Positions 34,949-44,487 of a stretch of DNA of 64,000 nt are shown piece after piece. How positions within the stretch are numbered: the stretch's first letter is position 1; each line of letters begins with the position of its first letter. The DNA comes from Alphaproteobacteria bacterium (GTDB lineage: Bacteria > Pseudomonadota > Alphaproteobacteria > Rhizobiales > Aestuariivirgaceae): positions 1 through 64,000 of the forward strand of contig JAHEFB010000106.1 in the NCBI GenBank assembly GCA_024640405.1, given 5' to 3'. Both the position numbers and the translations under genes were made by a program. Below the pieces are notes generated by a model. That model did no database searches. It was not told the DNA's origin and was given only the letters and a program-made list of their open reading frames with translations.

Positions 34949-35009
34949 CCTGAAGTTTTTTGCGACAAGCTGCTGAAAAGAACAACAACAGTGGCTGGGA
35001 AGGACCCGT

Positions 35010-35732
35010 GTGCTGGGAGTTACGTACGCCATTTTGTTCTACATCGCCACACTGATCCTCGTGTTCGGAGTGGCGGCCAAGATACGAACCTATATACGTG
35101 TCCCGGCGCCATTGAAAATTCCGACGACACCCGCACCCAAGACCCGAACCGGTGTGTTCTGGCGCATGTTCCGCGAAGTCGTTTTCTTTGAGAGCCTTTA
35201 CAAGTCCAACAAGTGGATATGGCTCTTCGGCTGGACGTTCCATATGTCCATGTGGCTCGTCCTGATGCGGCATCTGCGATATTTCTCACAGCCGGTTTGG
35301 GGTTGGGTAGAGGTTGTGCAGCCGTATGGTACCTACGCGGCATTTGGCATGGTCGTCGGCCTTGGCGGACTATGGGCCAGACGGTTTTTCGTGGAGCGCA
35401 TCCGCTATATTTCGACCCCTTCTGATCACCTGATCCTTGCACTCCTGGTCGGCATCGTGCTGTCGGGCGCAATGATGCGGTTTGTCGTTCACACCGACAT
35501 CGTTGCGGTCAAGGTCTACATGCTTGGCCTGATGCGCCTGCAGATCGGATTTCTGCCCTCCGAACCGGTGCTGTTGGCCCACCTGTTTCTGGTCGCCATG
35601 CTCATGATCGTCTTCCCGTTCTCGAAACTTCTCCACGCGCCGGGTCTCTTCTTCAGTCCAAGCCGTAATCAGATCGACAACTCGCGCGAAAAAAGACATC
35701 TCGCCCCCTGGGCAGCAGAGTTGGAAAGGTGA
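35010..35732 (+). CDS. dsrM: DsrM, membrane cytochrome b subunit of DsrMKJOP
   Basis: A 240-residue NarI-like protein with about five membrane segments ('YAILFYIATLILVF', 'WLFGWTFHMSMWLVLM', 'ILALLVGIVLSGAMM', 'LFLVAMLMIVFPFSKLLH') and His residues suited to two b hemes. It exchanges electrons with quinone and with DsrK. The start is GTG 35010 with AAGGA five bases upstream. Length matches A. vinosum DsrM. Confidence 0.93.
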   Translation: MLGVTYAILFYIATLILVFGVAAKIRTYIRVPAPLKIPTTPAPKTRTGVFWRMFREVVFFESLYKSNKWIWLFGWTFHMSMWLVLMRHLRYFSQPVWGWVEVVQPYGTYAAFGMVVGLGGLWARRFFVERIRYISTPSDHLILALLVGIVLSGAMMRFVVHTDIVAVKVYMLGLMRLQIGFLPSEPVLLAHLFLVAMLMIVFPFSKLLHAPGLFFSPSRNQIDNSREKRHLAPWAAELER

Positions 35733-35739
35733 ACACGCC

Positions 35740-37278
35740 ATGACCGCGCCAGACAACGATGTCCCCCAGCTCTCGCACCCTCTCGAAATCCCAAAGCTCA
35801 AGTGCGGCGCGATGGCTGACAGTTCGCCTTACGTCGCCTCACCGGAGCATCAGAAGAGCGTCAAGTATCCAGGCGAACTTTTGCCCGACTGGAAGGAACG
35901 TGCCCTCGCCAAGATGAAGGAATTGGCCGAGAAGAACCGAGCGTTTCAGGTTTACCTCGACGCCTGTGTGAAATGCGGAGCGTGCACCGACAAATGCCAC
36001 TACTTCATTGGTACGGGCGATCCCAAGAACATGCCGGTTGCGCGGCAGGATCTCTTGCGCTCGGTGTACCGGCGATACTTCACCCTCGCGGGCAAGTACT
36101 TCCCGAAACTCGTAGGTGCACGTGACCTGACAGAAGAAGTGCTGGACGAGTGGTATTCATACTACCACCAGTGCAGCCAGTGCCGCCGGTGTTCCGTCTT
36201 TTGTCCTTTCGGTATCGACACTGCAGAAATTTCGATGGCCGCGCGCGAGATCATGAACGTGGTGGGCAAAGGTCAAAAGTACTGCAACGAAATCATCGGC
36301 AAAGTCCACAAGGTGGGGAACAATCTCGGGCTTCAGGAAAAGGCGCTCAGGGCAACGCTGGAGGATCTCGAAGAGGATATCGAGGAGGACACCGGTGTTT
36401 CGGTCCGCATTCCGGTCGATGAGAAGGGAGCGGATATTCTCCTGGTCACACCGTCAGCTGACTTTTTCGCCGAGCCACATATCGAAGGCCTTATCGGCTA
36501 TGCCAAGGTCTTCCACGAGGCAGGCGTGAACTGGACCATTTCCAGCTACGCCTCCGAGGCGGCCAACTTCGGGCTGTTCATCGGGTCGTACGAGAATATG
36601 CGCGAGGTTTCGTTGCGCATCCGCAAGGCGGCCAAGGACCTCGGCGTCAAGCGGATTATCTTCGGCGAATGCGGGCATGCATGGCGTGTAGCCTATTCCT
36701 TCCTGAACACACTGGCCGGGCCCTGGGATTTTCTCGACCAGAACTACCCCATTCCTCAGCACATCTGCGAATTCACCTGGGACGAGATGCAAAAAGGCAC
36801 CTTGAAGCTCGACAAGACCCGGAATGACCACATCCGGCTGACCTTCCACGACAGTTGTAACGTTGCCCGGGGGTCCGGAATGGGAGATGATGAGGGCGGA
36901 CAGTTCGAGATTCCGCGCAACATCCTGAAAGCTGTCTGCAACCACTTTTATGACATGCCGCGCGACACGATCATGGAATCGACGCTTTGCTGCGGTGGGG
37001 GCGGGGGGCTTCTGACCGATGATCTGATGGATCTGCGGACCAAGGGAGCCTCGCCCCGGATGACAGCGCTCAAGCAGGTGACCGAGGAGAACGGTGTCAC
37101 CCATATGGCGGCGATGTGTGCAATCTGCAAAACGCAGTTTGCGAAGGTCATGCCGAAATTCGGGTACGAAATGGATTCGGTTCTGTCTGTTCACCAGCTT
37201 GTGTCGAATGCTATCGTTTTGGCTGGCCAGGGCGATGACGAAGAGGACGCGCATAAAGTGGCGATTGATGCCGCGTAG
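35740..37278 (+). CDS. dsrK: DsrK, HdrD-like Fe-S subunit of DsrMKJOP
   Basis: This 512-residue cytoplasmic subunit has two [4Fe-4S] sites ('CVKCGACTDKC' from Cys76 and 'CSQCRRCSVFCPFG') and the CCG motifs of heterodisulfide-reductase-type catalysis ('TLCCGGGGG' and later 'CAICKTQF'). It is thought to handle the DsrC trisulfide/disulfide and pass electrons to DsrM. It follows dsrM by seven bases. Confidence 0.95.
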   Translation: MTAPDNDVPQLSHPLEIPKLKCGAMADSSPYVASPEHQKSVKYPGELLPDWKERALAKMKELAEKNRAFQVYLDACVKCGACTDKCHYFIGTGDPKNMPVARQDLLRSVYRRYFTLAGKYFPKLVGARDLTEEVLDEWYSYYHQCSQCRRCSVFCPFGIDTAEISMAAREIMNVVGKGQKYCNEIIGKVHKVGNNLGLQEKALRATLEDLEEDIEEDTGVSVRIPVDEKGADILLVTPSADFFAEPHIEGLIGYAKVFHEAGVNWTISSYASEAANFGLFIGSYENMREVSLRIRKAAKDLGVKRIIFGECGHAWRVAYSFLNTLAGPWDFLDQNYPIPQHICEFTWDEMQKGTLKLDKTRNDHIRLTFHDSCNVARGSGMGDDEGGQFEIPRNILKAVCNHFYDMPRDTIMESTLCCGGGGGLLTDDLMDLRTKGASPRMTALKQVTEENGVTHMAAMCAICKTQFAKVMPKFGYEMDSVLSVHQLVSNAIVLAGQGDDEEDAHKVAIDAA

Positions 37279-37302
37279 GGCTGCAGTAGCGGAGACAATG
37301 CG

Positions 37303-39243
37303 ATGAAAGATCTGGATAAGGGTGCAACGTTCCGCCGGTTCAAGGACGGTGAGACAGCAGACGACTGGGATCTTGAGGAAAGAATCTTCAACGCCGATTA
37401 TTCGTACAAATGCCCGACCTATGTGCACAAGACACCGCCTTGCCAGGGGGCTTGCCCGTCTGGTCATGAAATCCGCGGATGGCTGGCAATCGCACGCGGG
37501 ATGGACAAGCCGCCGGTCGAAGACATGGCATGGCAGGAATATGCATTTCACCGGATGGCCGCTGCCAATCCGTTCCCTGCAACCATGGGGCGTGTCTGCC
37601 CCGCCCCTTGTGAGGCTGGTTGCAACCGCAACGAGATCGACGAGTACGTTGGCATCAACGCGGTTGAGCAATACGTAGGAGACTGGGCCAACCAGAACAG
37701 CATAGTCCACGGTGTACCGGGAGTTGATACAGGCCGCAGAATTGCGGTAGTCGGTGGCGGGCCGGCCGGTCTCTCGGCAGCCTTCTTCCTGCGCGGCGAT
37801 GGACATGCGGTCACCATCTTCGAAGCCAATGAAAAGCTCGGGGGCATGATGCGGTATGGCATCCCTGGCTACCGGACCCCACGGGACATGCTCGATATGG
37901 AGATCGGCCGGATCATCGATATGGGCGTGACGGTGAATACCGGCGTGCGTGTCGGCAAAGACGTCACGATTACAGATCTCGAGACTGACTACGATGCGAT
38001 CTTCTGGGCGCTCGGCGCACAGAACGGACGTCCGTTGCCGATTCCGGGATGGAACGGAGCCGACAATTGCATCAACGGCATTGAGTTTCTGGACGCTTTC
38101 AACCAGGGCTACGTACTTGGTACCGCAAAAAAAGTCGTGGTCGTGGGAGGGGGCGATACTTCAATCGACGTGGCATCGGTTGCGCGTCGCCTGGGTCATA
38201 TTACGGCCGACTATCTGCCCGAGCGCAACGATGGCTCTGTCGTCGACTTCACCAGCCACGACGTCGCAAGCTCGCTCACCCGTGAAGGTATGCAAGCGAC
38301 GCTGACATCGCTTTTCCCGGTCGAGAAGATGACGGCTGCCGAACGTGAGCGTGAAGACGCCAAACGCGAAGGCATCGAGATCAGGGGAGGAGCGATGCCG
38401 CTTGAAGTGATCCGCAACGGTGACAAGGCTGTCGGATTGAAAATGTGCCAATGCACCATGAACGGTATGACGCCAGAGCCGATCGAAGGCACCGAGTTCG
38501 AACTTGAGGCCGACATCATCATCGCGGCTATCGGCCAAACCGGCGATCTTTCCGGCGTCGAGGATCTCGATAACGGGCGGGGTTTTATCGATATCGCAGG
38601 CGGCTATCAGGTGAAGGGGCGCAAGAAACACTTTGCGGGGGGCGACATTGTGCGCCCGCACCTGCTGACTACCGCTATTGGCCATGGCCGTATCGCGGCG
38701 GATGCGATCAGCGACTTTCTGGATGACGGCGAGATCGCGAGGCGTCCGAAGATTGATGTGCACCAATTCAACCTGCTGGACGAACTGCACCAGCGGGGCA
38801 AGGATCCGCAGCAGTACGGCAATGTACATGGCCGCGGAACCGATACGGCGGACTTTGCGATCCATAACTACGAGGACCGGTCGGCCAACCAGATCATCCC
38901 GCATGGCGAACTTTTCAAGGGCCACTTCAACTTCGTGGATCGCGAACATCGGGAAGAGATTCACATCGAGGGCGAGGAGGTGCTTGGTAACTTTGAGGAA
39001 CGCATTGTCGGGTTGACCGAGGACCAGGCGCAGAAGGAAGGCGAGCGTTGCATGTCCTGCGGAATGTGTTTCGAGTGCGACAACTGCGTCATCTTTTGTC
39101 CACAAGATGCAGTATTCCGTGTCAAAAAGTCTGAAAGGACCGTCGGTCGCTACGTCGATACAGACTACACACGGTGTATCGGCTGCCATATCTGCGCTGA
39201 CGTTTGCCCAACCGGGTACATCAAGATGGGGTTGGGCGAATGA
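37303..39243 (+). CDS. dsrL: DsrL, NAD(P)-dependent iron-sulfur flavoprotein
   Basis: The 646-residue protein resembles the small subunit of glutamate synthase. It has an N-terminal Fe-S/cysteine region ('CQGACPSGHEI', 'CPAPCEAGC'), an FAD Rossmann motif 'VVGGGPAGLSAAFFL', a second nucleotide site 'VVVVGGGDTSIDVA' and C-terminal ferredoxin clusters ('CMSCGMCFECDNC', 'CIGCHICADVCPTG'). DsrL takes electrons from DsrAB and reduces NAD(P)+. It is a marker of the oxidative pathway in this operon context. Size agrees with A. vinosum DsrL. Confidence 0.95.
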   Translation: MKDLDKGATFRRFKDGETADDWDLEERIFNADYSYKCPTYVHKTPPCQGACPSGHEIRGWLAIARGMDKPPVEDMAWQEYAFHRMAAANPFPATMGRVCPAPCEAGCNRNEIDEYVGINAVEQYVGDWANQNSIVHGVPGVDTGRRIAVVGGGPAGLSAAFFLRGDGHAVTIFEANEKLGGMMRYGIPGYRTPRDMLDMEIGRIIDMGVTVNTGVRVGKDVTITDLETDYDAIFWALGAQNGRPLPIPGWNGADNCINGIEFLDAFNQGYVLGTAKKVVVVGGGDTSIDVASVARRLGHITADYLPERNDGSVVDFTSHDVASSLTREGMQATLTSLFPVEKMTAAEREREDAKREGIEIRGGAMPLEVIRNGDKAVGLKMCQCTMNGMTPEPIEGTEFELEADIIIAAIGQTGDLSGVEDLDNGRGFIDIAGGYQVKGRKKHFAGGDIVRPHLLTTAIGHGRIAADAISDFLDDGEIARRPKIDVHQFNLLDELHQRGKDPQQYGNVHGRGTDTADFAIHNYEDRSANQIIPHGELFKGHFNFVDREHREEIHIEGEEVLGNFEERIVGLTEDQAQKEGERCMSCGMCFECDNCVIFCPQDAVFRVKKSERTVGRYVDTDYTRCIGCHICADVCPTGYIKMGLGE

Positions 39244-39719
39244 TCCACAGGCTGCAGATCCTGGGGTTGTGTGTCTTTATTGCGTGCGCCGCTCCAGCCG
39301 CCGCAGAGGGTTTGGGTCCGGTGATCCCAAAAGCGACAGGTGACAGCCACCCCGAGGGCAACACCTACATGCGGCGCTGGCACATGGAGATGATGAAGCA
39401 CGATCGCGACGTCACCGTGTATCAGGGTGTTCGTCCCGTCGGCGCTTCGCTTGACGGATGCTTTGACTGCCACACGGTCCGGGATGATGCCGGATTACCG
39501 GTCACAGCTGCCGACGAACGGCATTTCTGTCGAACATGCCACGACTATGCGGCAGTCAAGGTCGACTGCTTTGATTGCCACCGCTCAACGCCAGCGGATT
39601 TCGAGGAGCCTCGGGCTCATGCATCTCTGTCCTGGACTTTCGAATATCCACAAAACGACCAAAGTGAATACAAGGCCGTGCAGGCATATCTCAACACGGC
39701 CAACCAGGAGGTTGAGTAA
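39240..39719 (+). CDS. dsrJ: DsrJ, periplasmic triheme cytochrome c
   Basis: A 159-residue exported protein with a signal peptide (1-21, 'APAAA') that may remain as an anchor, and three C-x2-C-H heme sites: CFDCH, CRTCH and CFDCH. Three hemes is the DsrJ standard, one of them with unusual axial ligation in studied homologues. ATG 39240 overlaps the dsrL stop by four bases. Confidence 0.93.
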   Translation: MIHRLQILGLCVFIACAAPAAAEGLGPVIPKATGDSHPEGNTYMRRWHMEMMKHDRDVTVYQGVRPVGASLDGCFDCHTVRDDAGLPVTAADERHFCRTCHDYAAVKVDCFDCHRSTPADFEEPRAHASLSWTFEYPQNDQSEYKAVQAYLNTANQEVE

Positions 39720-40477
39720 TGACTTTTCGCGCCGGCAAAGACCCTGTCTCGCCGTCGAAGTCCTCGCGCCGGGATTTTCTGCGTAGCGGTGCGGCACTCG
39801 CATCGATGACACTGGCACCCGGGGTCACGCTAATGGCATTTGGCGGGTCTGAGGCACAAGGGGCGGTTGATGCGGGTAAACGATGGGGACTTCTTATCGA
39901 CGCCAGCAAATGCCCATCCGACTGCTCAGCCTGTGTAACCGCTTGCAAGGATGAAAATGGCTGGACCGGACATGGCGATCCGGAACGCGACGTTCAGTGG
40001 ATCCGCAAGGTGACGTTGAAGGACAAAAGCACTGGCCGGAAGACCAGCCTGCCTGTCATGTGCCAGCATTGCGAGAGCCCGCCGTGTGTTGATGTTTGCC
40101 CGACAGGCGCTTCCTTCAAACGTGCGGACGGAATTGTGCTGGTCGACAAGCACATATGCATTGGCTGCCGCTATTGCATGGTGGCCTGTCCGTTCAGTGC
40201 GAGGTCCTTCGTTCATGAGCCCGTCACCAACCAAAAGCCTCACGCCCCGCGCGGCATTGGGACAGTGGAGAGTTGCACGCTCTGTGTCCACCGGGTCGAT
40301 GCGGGCGGTATCCCGGCCTGCGTTGAGGCCTGCAATGCCCAGGGTCACGGCGCAATGGTCTTCGGAGACCTGCTCGATGCGGACAGCGAGATTTCGAAGC
40401 GGCTTGCCAGTTTTCCTTCGCAGGCGCTTCGCCCCGACCTCGACTTAAACCCCGGCATTCGATACGCGGAGATCTGA
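39719..40477 (+). CDS. dsrO: DsrO, periplasmic ferredoxin-type subunit
   Basis: A 252-residue protein with a twin-arginine signal ('SRRDFLRSG', residues 15-23) and four cysteine groups for [4Fe-4S] clusters, including 'CESPPCVDVCPTG', 'CIGCRYCMVACPF' and a later 'CTLC...C...C'. It sits on the periplasmic face of DsrMKJOP beside DsrJ and DsrP. Its ATG shares the last base of the dsrJ stop (TAATG), showing tight coupling. Confidence 0.94.
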   Translation: MTFRAGKDPVSPSKSSRRDFLRSGAALASMTLAPGVTLMAFGGSEAQGAVDAGKRWGLLIDASKCPSDCSACVTACKDENGWTGHGDPERDVQWIRKVTLKDKSTGRKTSLPVMCQHCESPPCVDVCPTGASFKRADGIVLVDKHICIGCRYCMVACPFSARSFVHEPVTNQKPHAPRGIGTVESCTLCVHRVDAGGIPACVEACNAQGHGAMVFGDLLDADSEISKRLASFPSQALRPDLDLNPGIRYAEI

Positions 40478-40480
40478 GCT

Positions 40481-41689
40481 TTGGCTATCGACAGAACCAT
40501 CTATCGGGAAATTTCCGTCACGCCGCACCTCTGTGCTGTAGCGATGGCGCTGGTGGCGTGTATTGCGGCTGCATCCTGGGGGGGTGTCTATGTCGAACAT
40601 CACGGCCATAGCGTTACCGGCATGACAAACCAGGTTGTCTGGGGACTGCCGCATGTATTTGCGGTTTTCCTCATTGTGGCGGCTTCGGGTGCGCTAAACG
40701 TGGCTTCGATGTCGAGCGTTTTTGACAAAATGGCCTACAAGCCGTTGTCACGCCTTTCCGGTGTGCTTGCGATCTCGCTTCTTGTCGGTGGCCTGGCGGT
40801 TCTGGTTCTCGACCTGGGGAGGCCCGACCGGTTGATCGTCCAGATGACACACTTCAATTTCATGTCGATCTTCACCTGGAACATTCTGCTCTATACCGGG
40901 TTTCTCGCGGTCGTTGCGATCTACCTCTGGGTCCAGATGGACCGTAATGTTCACCCGAAGTGGACGAAGCCCGCAGGGGTTCTCGCCTTCGTCTGGCGGC
41001 TGGCGCTTACTACCGGGACAGGATCTATATTTGGCTGGCTGGTCGCGCGCCCCGGTTACGATGCGGCGATCATGGCACCCCTGTTCATTGCGATGTCACT
41101 CGCGCTTGGCCTGGCAGTCTACATCCTTGTCCTGCAAGTGCTTTGTTTGCTGGGCAATTGTCAGCTCGGGCAGAAACTGGTGGCGCGCATGACACGCCTT
41201 TTGGCACTATTTGTGGCAATCGTACTCTATTTCACGGCAGTCCAGCACCTCACCAATCTCTACGCGGCCGAGCACGCTGGATTTGAGGCTTTCATCTTGC
41301 GCGACGGGGGAATTTACACGACGCTTTTCTGGGGCGTTCAGGTTGCTCTGGGCGGCCTTGTGCCAATCGCATTGGTCTGGGTGCGCAAAACACCTGTCAC
41401 CGCCGGTCTGTCGGCGGGCGTTTCTCTTTTGGTTATTTTGGGCGGCATGGCCCAGATTTACGTGATCATTATCGGCGGCCAGGCTTACTCGATGGAGCTC
41501 TTCCCGGGCTTTGAAGTCGAATCGAGTTTCTTTGACGGGATGATAGCCAGTTATAAGCCCAGCTTGCCGGAAATTTCCCTCGGGCTTGGCGGTGTGGCGC
41601 TGTCACTCCTGATCGTTGGCGTTGGGGCAAGGGTATTGCGCATTCTGCCCACGAACCTTTCCGATCAGAACCTTGCTGCGAAAGGTTAG
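40481..41689 (+). CDS. dsrP: DsrP, NrfD-family integral membrane subunit
   Basis: This 402-residue, very hydrophobic protein has about ten membrane segments and the NrfD-like 'DLGRPDRL' motif after the third. It is the second membrane module of DsrMKJOP and is expected to interact with quinones. The start is TTG 40481 with GGAGA upstream, four bases from the dsrO stop. Length is normal. Confidence 0.93.
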   Translation: MAIDRTIYREISVTPHLCAVAMALVACIAAASWGGVYVEHHGHSVTGMTNQVVWGLPHVFAVFLIVAASGALNVASMSSVFDKMAYKPLSRLSGVLAISLLVGGLAVLVLDLGRPDRLIVQMTHFNFMSIFTWNILLYTGFLAVVAIYLWVQMDRNVHPKWTKPAGVLAFVWRLALTTGTGSIFGWLVARPGYDAAIMAPLFIAMSLALGLAVYILVLQVLCLLGNCQLGQKLVARMTRLLALFVAIVLYFTAVQHLTNLYAAEHAGFEAFILRDGGIYTTLFWGVQVALGGLVPIALVWVRKTPVTAGLSAGVSLLVILGGMAQIYVIIIGGQAYSMELFPGFEVESSFFDGMIASYKPSLPEISLGLGGVALSLLIVGVGARVLRILPTNLSDQNLAAKG

Positions 41690-41694
41690 CTCGA

Positions 41695-42711
41695 ATGTTG
41701 TACAATTCAACGCAACCTCATCCGTTTTCGCGGTTTGTTGCCATTCTTGGTCGCGGCAAAACCAAACAGCGGAATCTCACCTATGAAGAGTCGCTTGAGG
41801 CGATGCTGATGATCCTCGACGGCAAGGTACTACCTGAACAGATCGGCGCATTTCTGATGCTGTTGCGTCTGAAAGAGGAAGCACCTGAAGAAATCGCGGG
41901 CTTCGCCCAGGCTGTGCGCAATCGCCTGGAACTTCCTGAAAGTCTCCCGCAGGTTGATCTCGATTGGTCGTCGTATGCCGGAAAGCGCATTCAGCTCCCA
42001 TGGTTCGTGCTGTCGGTTTTAACACTCGTGGCAAACGGAACACGGGTCGTAATGCACGGTACCGAGGGCCACACCCCGGGGCGGCTTTACACCCGTGAGG
42101 CGATCGAATTGTTAGGGCTGCCTGTTGTGCCCGACCTGACCGAGGCCGCTGCAAAGGTCGGAGAGACCGGATTTGCCTACATTCCGCTTGAAGCCATGAG
42201 TCCCGTCCTTCGCCACCTGATCGATCTGCGGCCGGTGTTCGGGCTGCGCTCACCGGTCCACTCGTTTACACGCATGATTAACCCGTTCAGCGCCCCGGCG
42301 ATGATGCAGGGGATTTTCCATCGTGGTTTCATGGACATTCACGCGGGCGCGGCGCGCATACTGAAACAGCGCCGGGCAGCGGTCTTCCGCGGCGAAGGCG
42401 GCGAGATTGAGAGACGACCGAACAAGCCGACACAAGTCTGGGTGACGGCGGGTAGTGCCGAACCTGTTGTTGAGACATGGCCGGTACTTCTTCCTGATGC
42501 ACACCAGCCAGCCGATGAAAGCCTGGATCTTGGTCGCCTGGTGCATGTTTGGGCCGGAACAGATAAAGACCCCTATGCGACAGCCTCGGTGGTCGGAACA
42601 CTTGCGGTGACCTTACGGACCATGGAACGTGCGGGTTCAGTGGAAGAAGCCGAAGCCCTTGCAAGCGAGCTTTGGGACGCCCGCGACCGCAACTACGTCA
42701 AGTTAAAGTGA
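41695..42711 (+). CDS. TrpD-like glycosyltransferase-family protein inside the dsr operon
   Basis: This 338-residue protein has the anthranilate-phosphoribosyltransferase fold: an N-terminal helical part ('LTYEESLEAMLMILDGKVLP', as in TrpD) and a nucleoside-binding domain with 'VVMHGTEGHTPGRLYT'. The GTGGD pyrophosphate motif of true TrpD is absent ('DLDWSSYAGKRIQLPW' stands there), so tryptophan synthesis is unlikely. It resembles the TrpD2/YbiB group. It lies five bases after dsrP and overlaps dsrN, so it is co-transcribed. A role in siroheme-amide or nucleotide chemistry is conjecture. Confidence 0.78.
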   Translation: MLYNSTQPHPFSRFVAILGRGKTKQRNLTYEESLEAMLMILDGKVLPEQIGAFLMLLRLKEEAPEEIAGFAQAVRNRLELPESLPQVDLDWSSYAGKRIQLPWFVLSVLTLVANGTRVVMHGTEGHTPGRLYTREAIELLGLPVVPDLTEAAAKVGETGFAYIPLEAMSPVLRHLIDLRPVFGLRSPVHSFTRMINPFSAPAMMQGIFHRGFMDIHAGAARILKQRRAAVFRGEGGEIERRPNKPTQVWVTAGSAEPVVETWPVLLPDAHQPADESLDLGRLVHVWAGTDKDPYATASVVGTLAVTLRTMERAGSVEEAEALASELWDARDRNYVKLK

Positions 42712-44105
42712 CTGCACTTTCCCGATTCATGATAGCTGCGGCGCACAAGTCGTCGGGTAAGACCATTGTGTCGACCGGGATCGTTGCGGCGCTTTCTGCT
42801 CGTGGCGAAAGAGTACCCGTCTTCAAAAAGGGGCCTGATTACATCGACCCGATGTGGCTCGGACTCGCGGCGGGACGGTCGGCGTACAATCTCGACTTCA
42901 ACACCATGTCCAAAGCTGAAATCCGCACTTTGTTCCAAACAAAGGCAGTGGGTGGTGACGTCAGTCTGATTGAGGCCAACAAGGGGCTCTTCGACGGTGT
43001 GGCTGCAGACGGCAGCGATTCAAATGCCGCGCTTGCCAGTTTGCTTGGTGCACCCGTCGTGCTGGTTGTCGATACCAAAGGCATGACACGCGGTATTGCG
43101 CCGCTCTTGCGAGGTTACTTGGAGTTTGACGCTGACATTCAGATCGCCGGATGTATTCTCAACAAAACCGGCGGCAGCCGTCATGAGTCCAAACTGCGCC
43201 AGGCAGTTGAGACCTACACCGATCTCCAGATACTGGGAGCCGTTGGAACAGCCCCGGAGATGGATATCATTGAACGGCATCTCGGCCTCACCACGCCTGT
43301 GGATGCATTGAAGGCGCAGGCTTTCATTCGGGACGTTGGCACCCGGATCGCTCAATCTGTCGATCTCGACCGGTTGCTCGCGATTGCGCGATCCGCACCA
43401 GATTACACCGACGCCGATCCTGCCGTCGCACCACAAACCGTGTCACGGAAATTACGCATTGGCATCGCGAGTGACGAGGCCTTTACCTTCTATTACCCGG
43501 ACGACCTTGAAGCATTCGAGGCTGCCGGAGCTGAACTCGTGCCTGTTGATATGATTCGGGATACCGCGTTGCCCGATCTCGACGGTCTGTTCATTGGCGG
43601 TGGATTCCCGGAAGTGCACGCGGCAGCCCTTGCTGCAAATGCGTCAATGCGCGAAAGCGTGCGAAGTGGACTCATTGCGGGGCTTCCCACCTATGCCGAG
43701 TGCGGTGGGCTCATGTACCTGTGCCGGTCGCTGGAATGGAAAGGTATGACCCATTCGATGGTGGGGTTCTTCAATGCCGATATCGTCATGCATGACAAGC
43801 CTCAGGGTAGGGGATATGTCCGGTTCGTGCCGCAATCCTCGGCCTTATGGCCTTCAACGCGAAATGAATTGTGCGCCCACGAGTTTCACTACGCCAGCCT
43901 CGAAAAACTGGCTTACCCGACGTTTGGCCGCCGGGTCATGCGGGGTTATGGCATAAACGGGAAGCACGATGCGCTGGTGAAACACAATACGCAGGCAGGG
44001 TTCATCCACCTGCGCCATTCCGCACAGATGCCCTGGGTCACTGATTTTCTCGAGTTTGTATCCGCAACCCGGGCACACGCTGCGGTGACAAAGACGTCTT
44101 CCTGA
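42708..44105 (+). CDS. dsrN: DsrN, siroheme amidase (cobyrinate a,c-diamide synthase family)
   Basis: A 465-residue CbiA-like protein with an N-terminal ATP-binding domain ('AAHKSSGKTIVSTGI', residues 10-24) and a C-terminal class I glutamine amidotransferase-type domain ('GLFIGGGFPEVH' and nucleophile Cys in 'TYAECGGLMYL'). DsrN amidates siroheme to the siroamide used by DsrAB. The start GTG 42708 overlaps the previous stop (GTGA). It is the last gene of the operon and is convergent with tusA, three bases apart. Confidence 0.92.
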   Translation: MTALSRFMIAAAHKSSGKTIVSTGIVAALSARGERVPVFKKGPDYIDPMWLGLAAGRSAYNLDFNTMSKAEIRTLFQTKAVGGDVSLIEANKGLFDGVAADGSDSNAALASLLGAPVVLVVDTKGMTRGIAPLLRGYLEFDADIQIAGCILNKTGGSRHESKLRQAVETYTDLQILGAVGTAPEMDIIERHLGLTTPVDALKAQAFIRDVGTRIAQSVDLDRLLAIARSAPDYTDADPAVAPQTVSRKLRIGIASDEAFTFYYPDDLEAFEAAGAELVPVDMIRDTALPDLDGLFIGGGFPEVHAAALAANASMRESVRSGLIAGLPTYAECGGLMYLCRSLEWKGMTHSMVGFFNADIVMHDKPQGRGYVRFVPQSSALWPSTRNELCAHEFHYASLEKLAYPTFGRRVMRGYGINGKHDALVKHNTQAGFIHLRHSAQMPWVTDFLEFVSATRAHAAVTKTSS

Positions 44106-44108
44106 AGG

Positions 44109-44333
44109 TCAGGAAACCTTGATCTCGAATTTGTAGATGTCGCCTTCGGTGGTTGAAGTCATAAGATCGTTTCCGGTCTGTTTGCAGAATGCGGCAAAGT
44201 CGGCCACAGAACCAGGATCGGTCGCACGCACTTCCAGCACTTCGCCAGAGTTCATGCTTTTAATGGCCTTCTTGGCCCGCAAGATCGGAAGTGGGCAATT
44301 GAGCCCTTCGGCATTGAGAACTTGGTCAGCCAC
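44109..44333 (-). CDS. tusA: TusA sulfur carrier protein
   Basis: A 74-residue protein with the sulfur-binding Cys in the CPxP motif ('LNCPLPILRAKKA'). TusA takes sulfane sulfur from rhodaneses and hands it to DsrEFH. It is encoded on the opposite strand, tail to tail with dsrN. The start is GTG 44333 with AGGGAGA nine bases upstream, so it has its own transcript and its promoter lies in the 197 bp between it and soxR. Confidence 0.95.
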   Translation of the reverse strand: MADQVLNAEGLNCPLPILRAKKAIKSMNSGEVLEVRATDPGSVADFAAFCKQTGNDLMTSTTEGDIYKFEIKVS

Positions 44334-44487
44334 GTAAATTTCTCCCTTATGGTGGTCTTGTTTGGATCAGATAAAGAATTCGATATAGGAGTTAGGCGCT
44401 TTTCCCATGTTTGTCGCCGCACCTTCAATCTGCATTTCGGCGATCCTGTCTATGAGGTGATGAATTGAAGGCGGGCAGGTTTTCCTG

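Noticed and set aside
36454-37806. Long minus-strand open frame (450 codons) opposite dsrK and dsrL
   Set aside because: It is antisense to two unmistakable genes, has no family resemblance and no ribosome site; it reflects GC-rich codon bias.
38161-39189. 342-codon minus-strand frame opposite dsrL
   Set aside because: Shadow of dsrL; no independent support.
41695-42711. Tryptophan-biosynthesis TrpD
   Set aside because: The GTGGD motif is absent and no trp genes are nearby; it sits inside the dsr operon.
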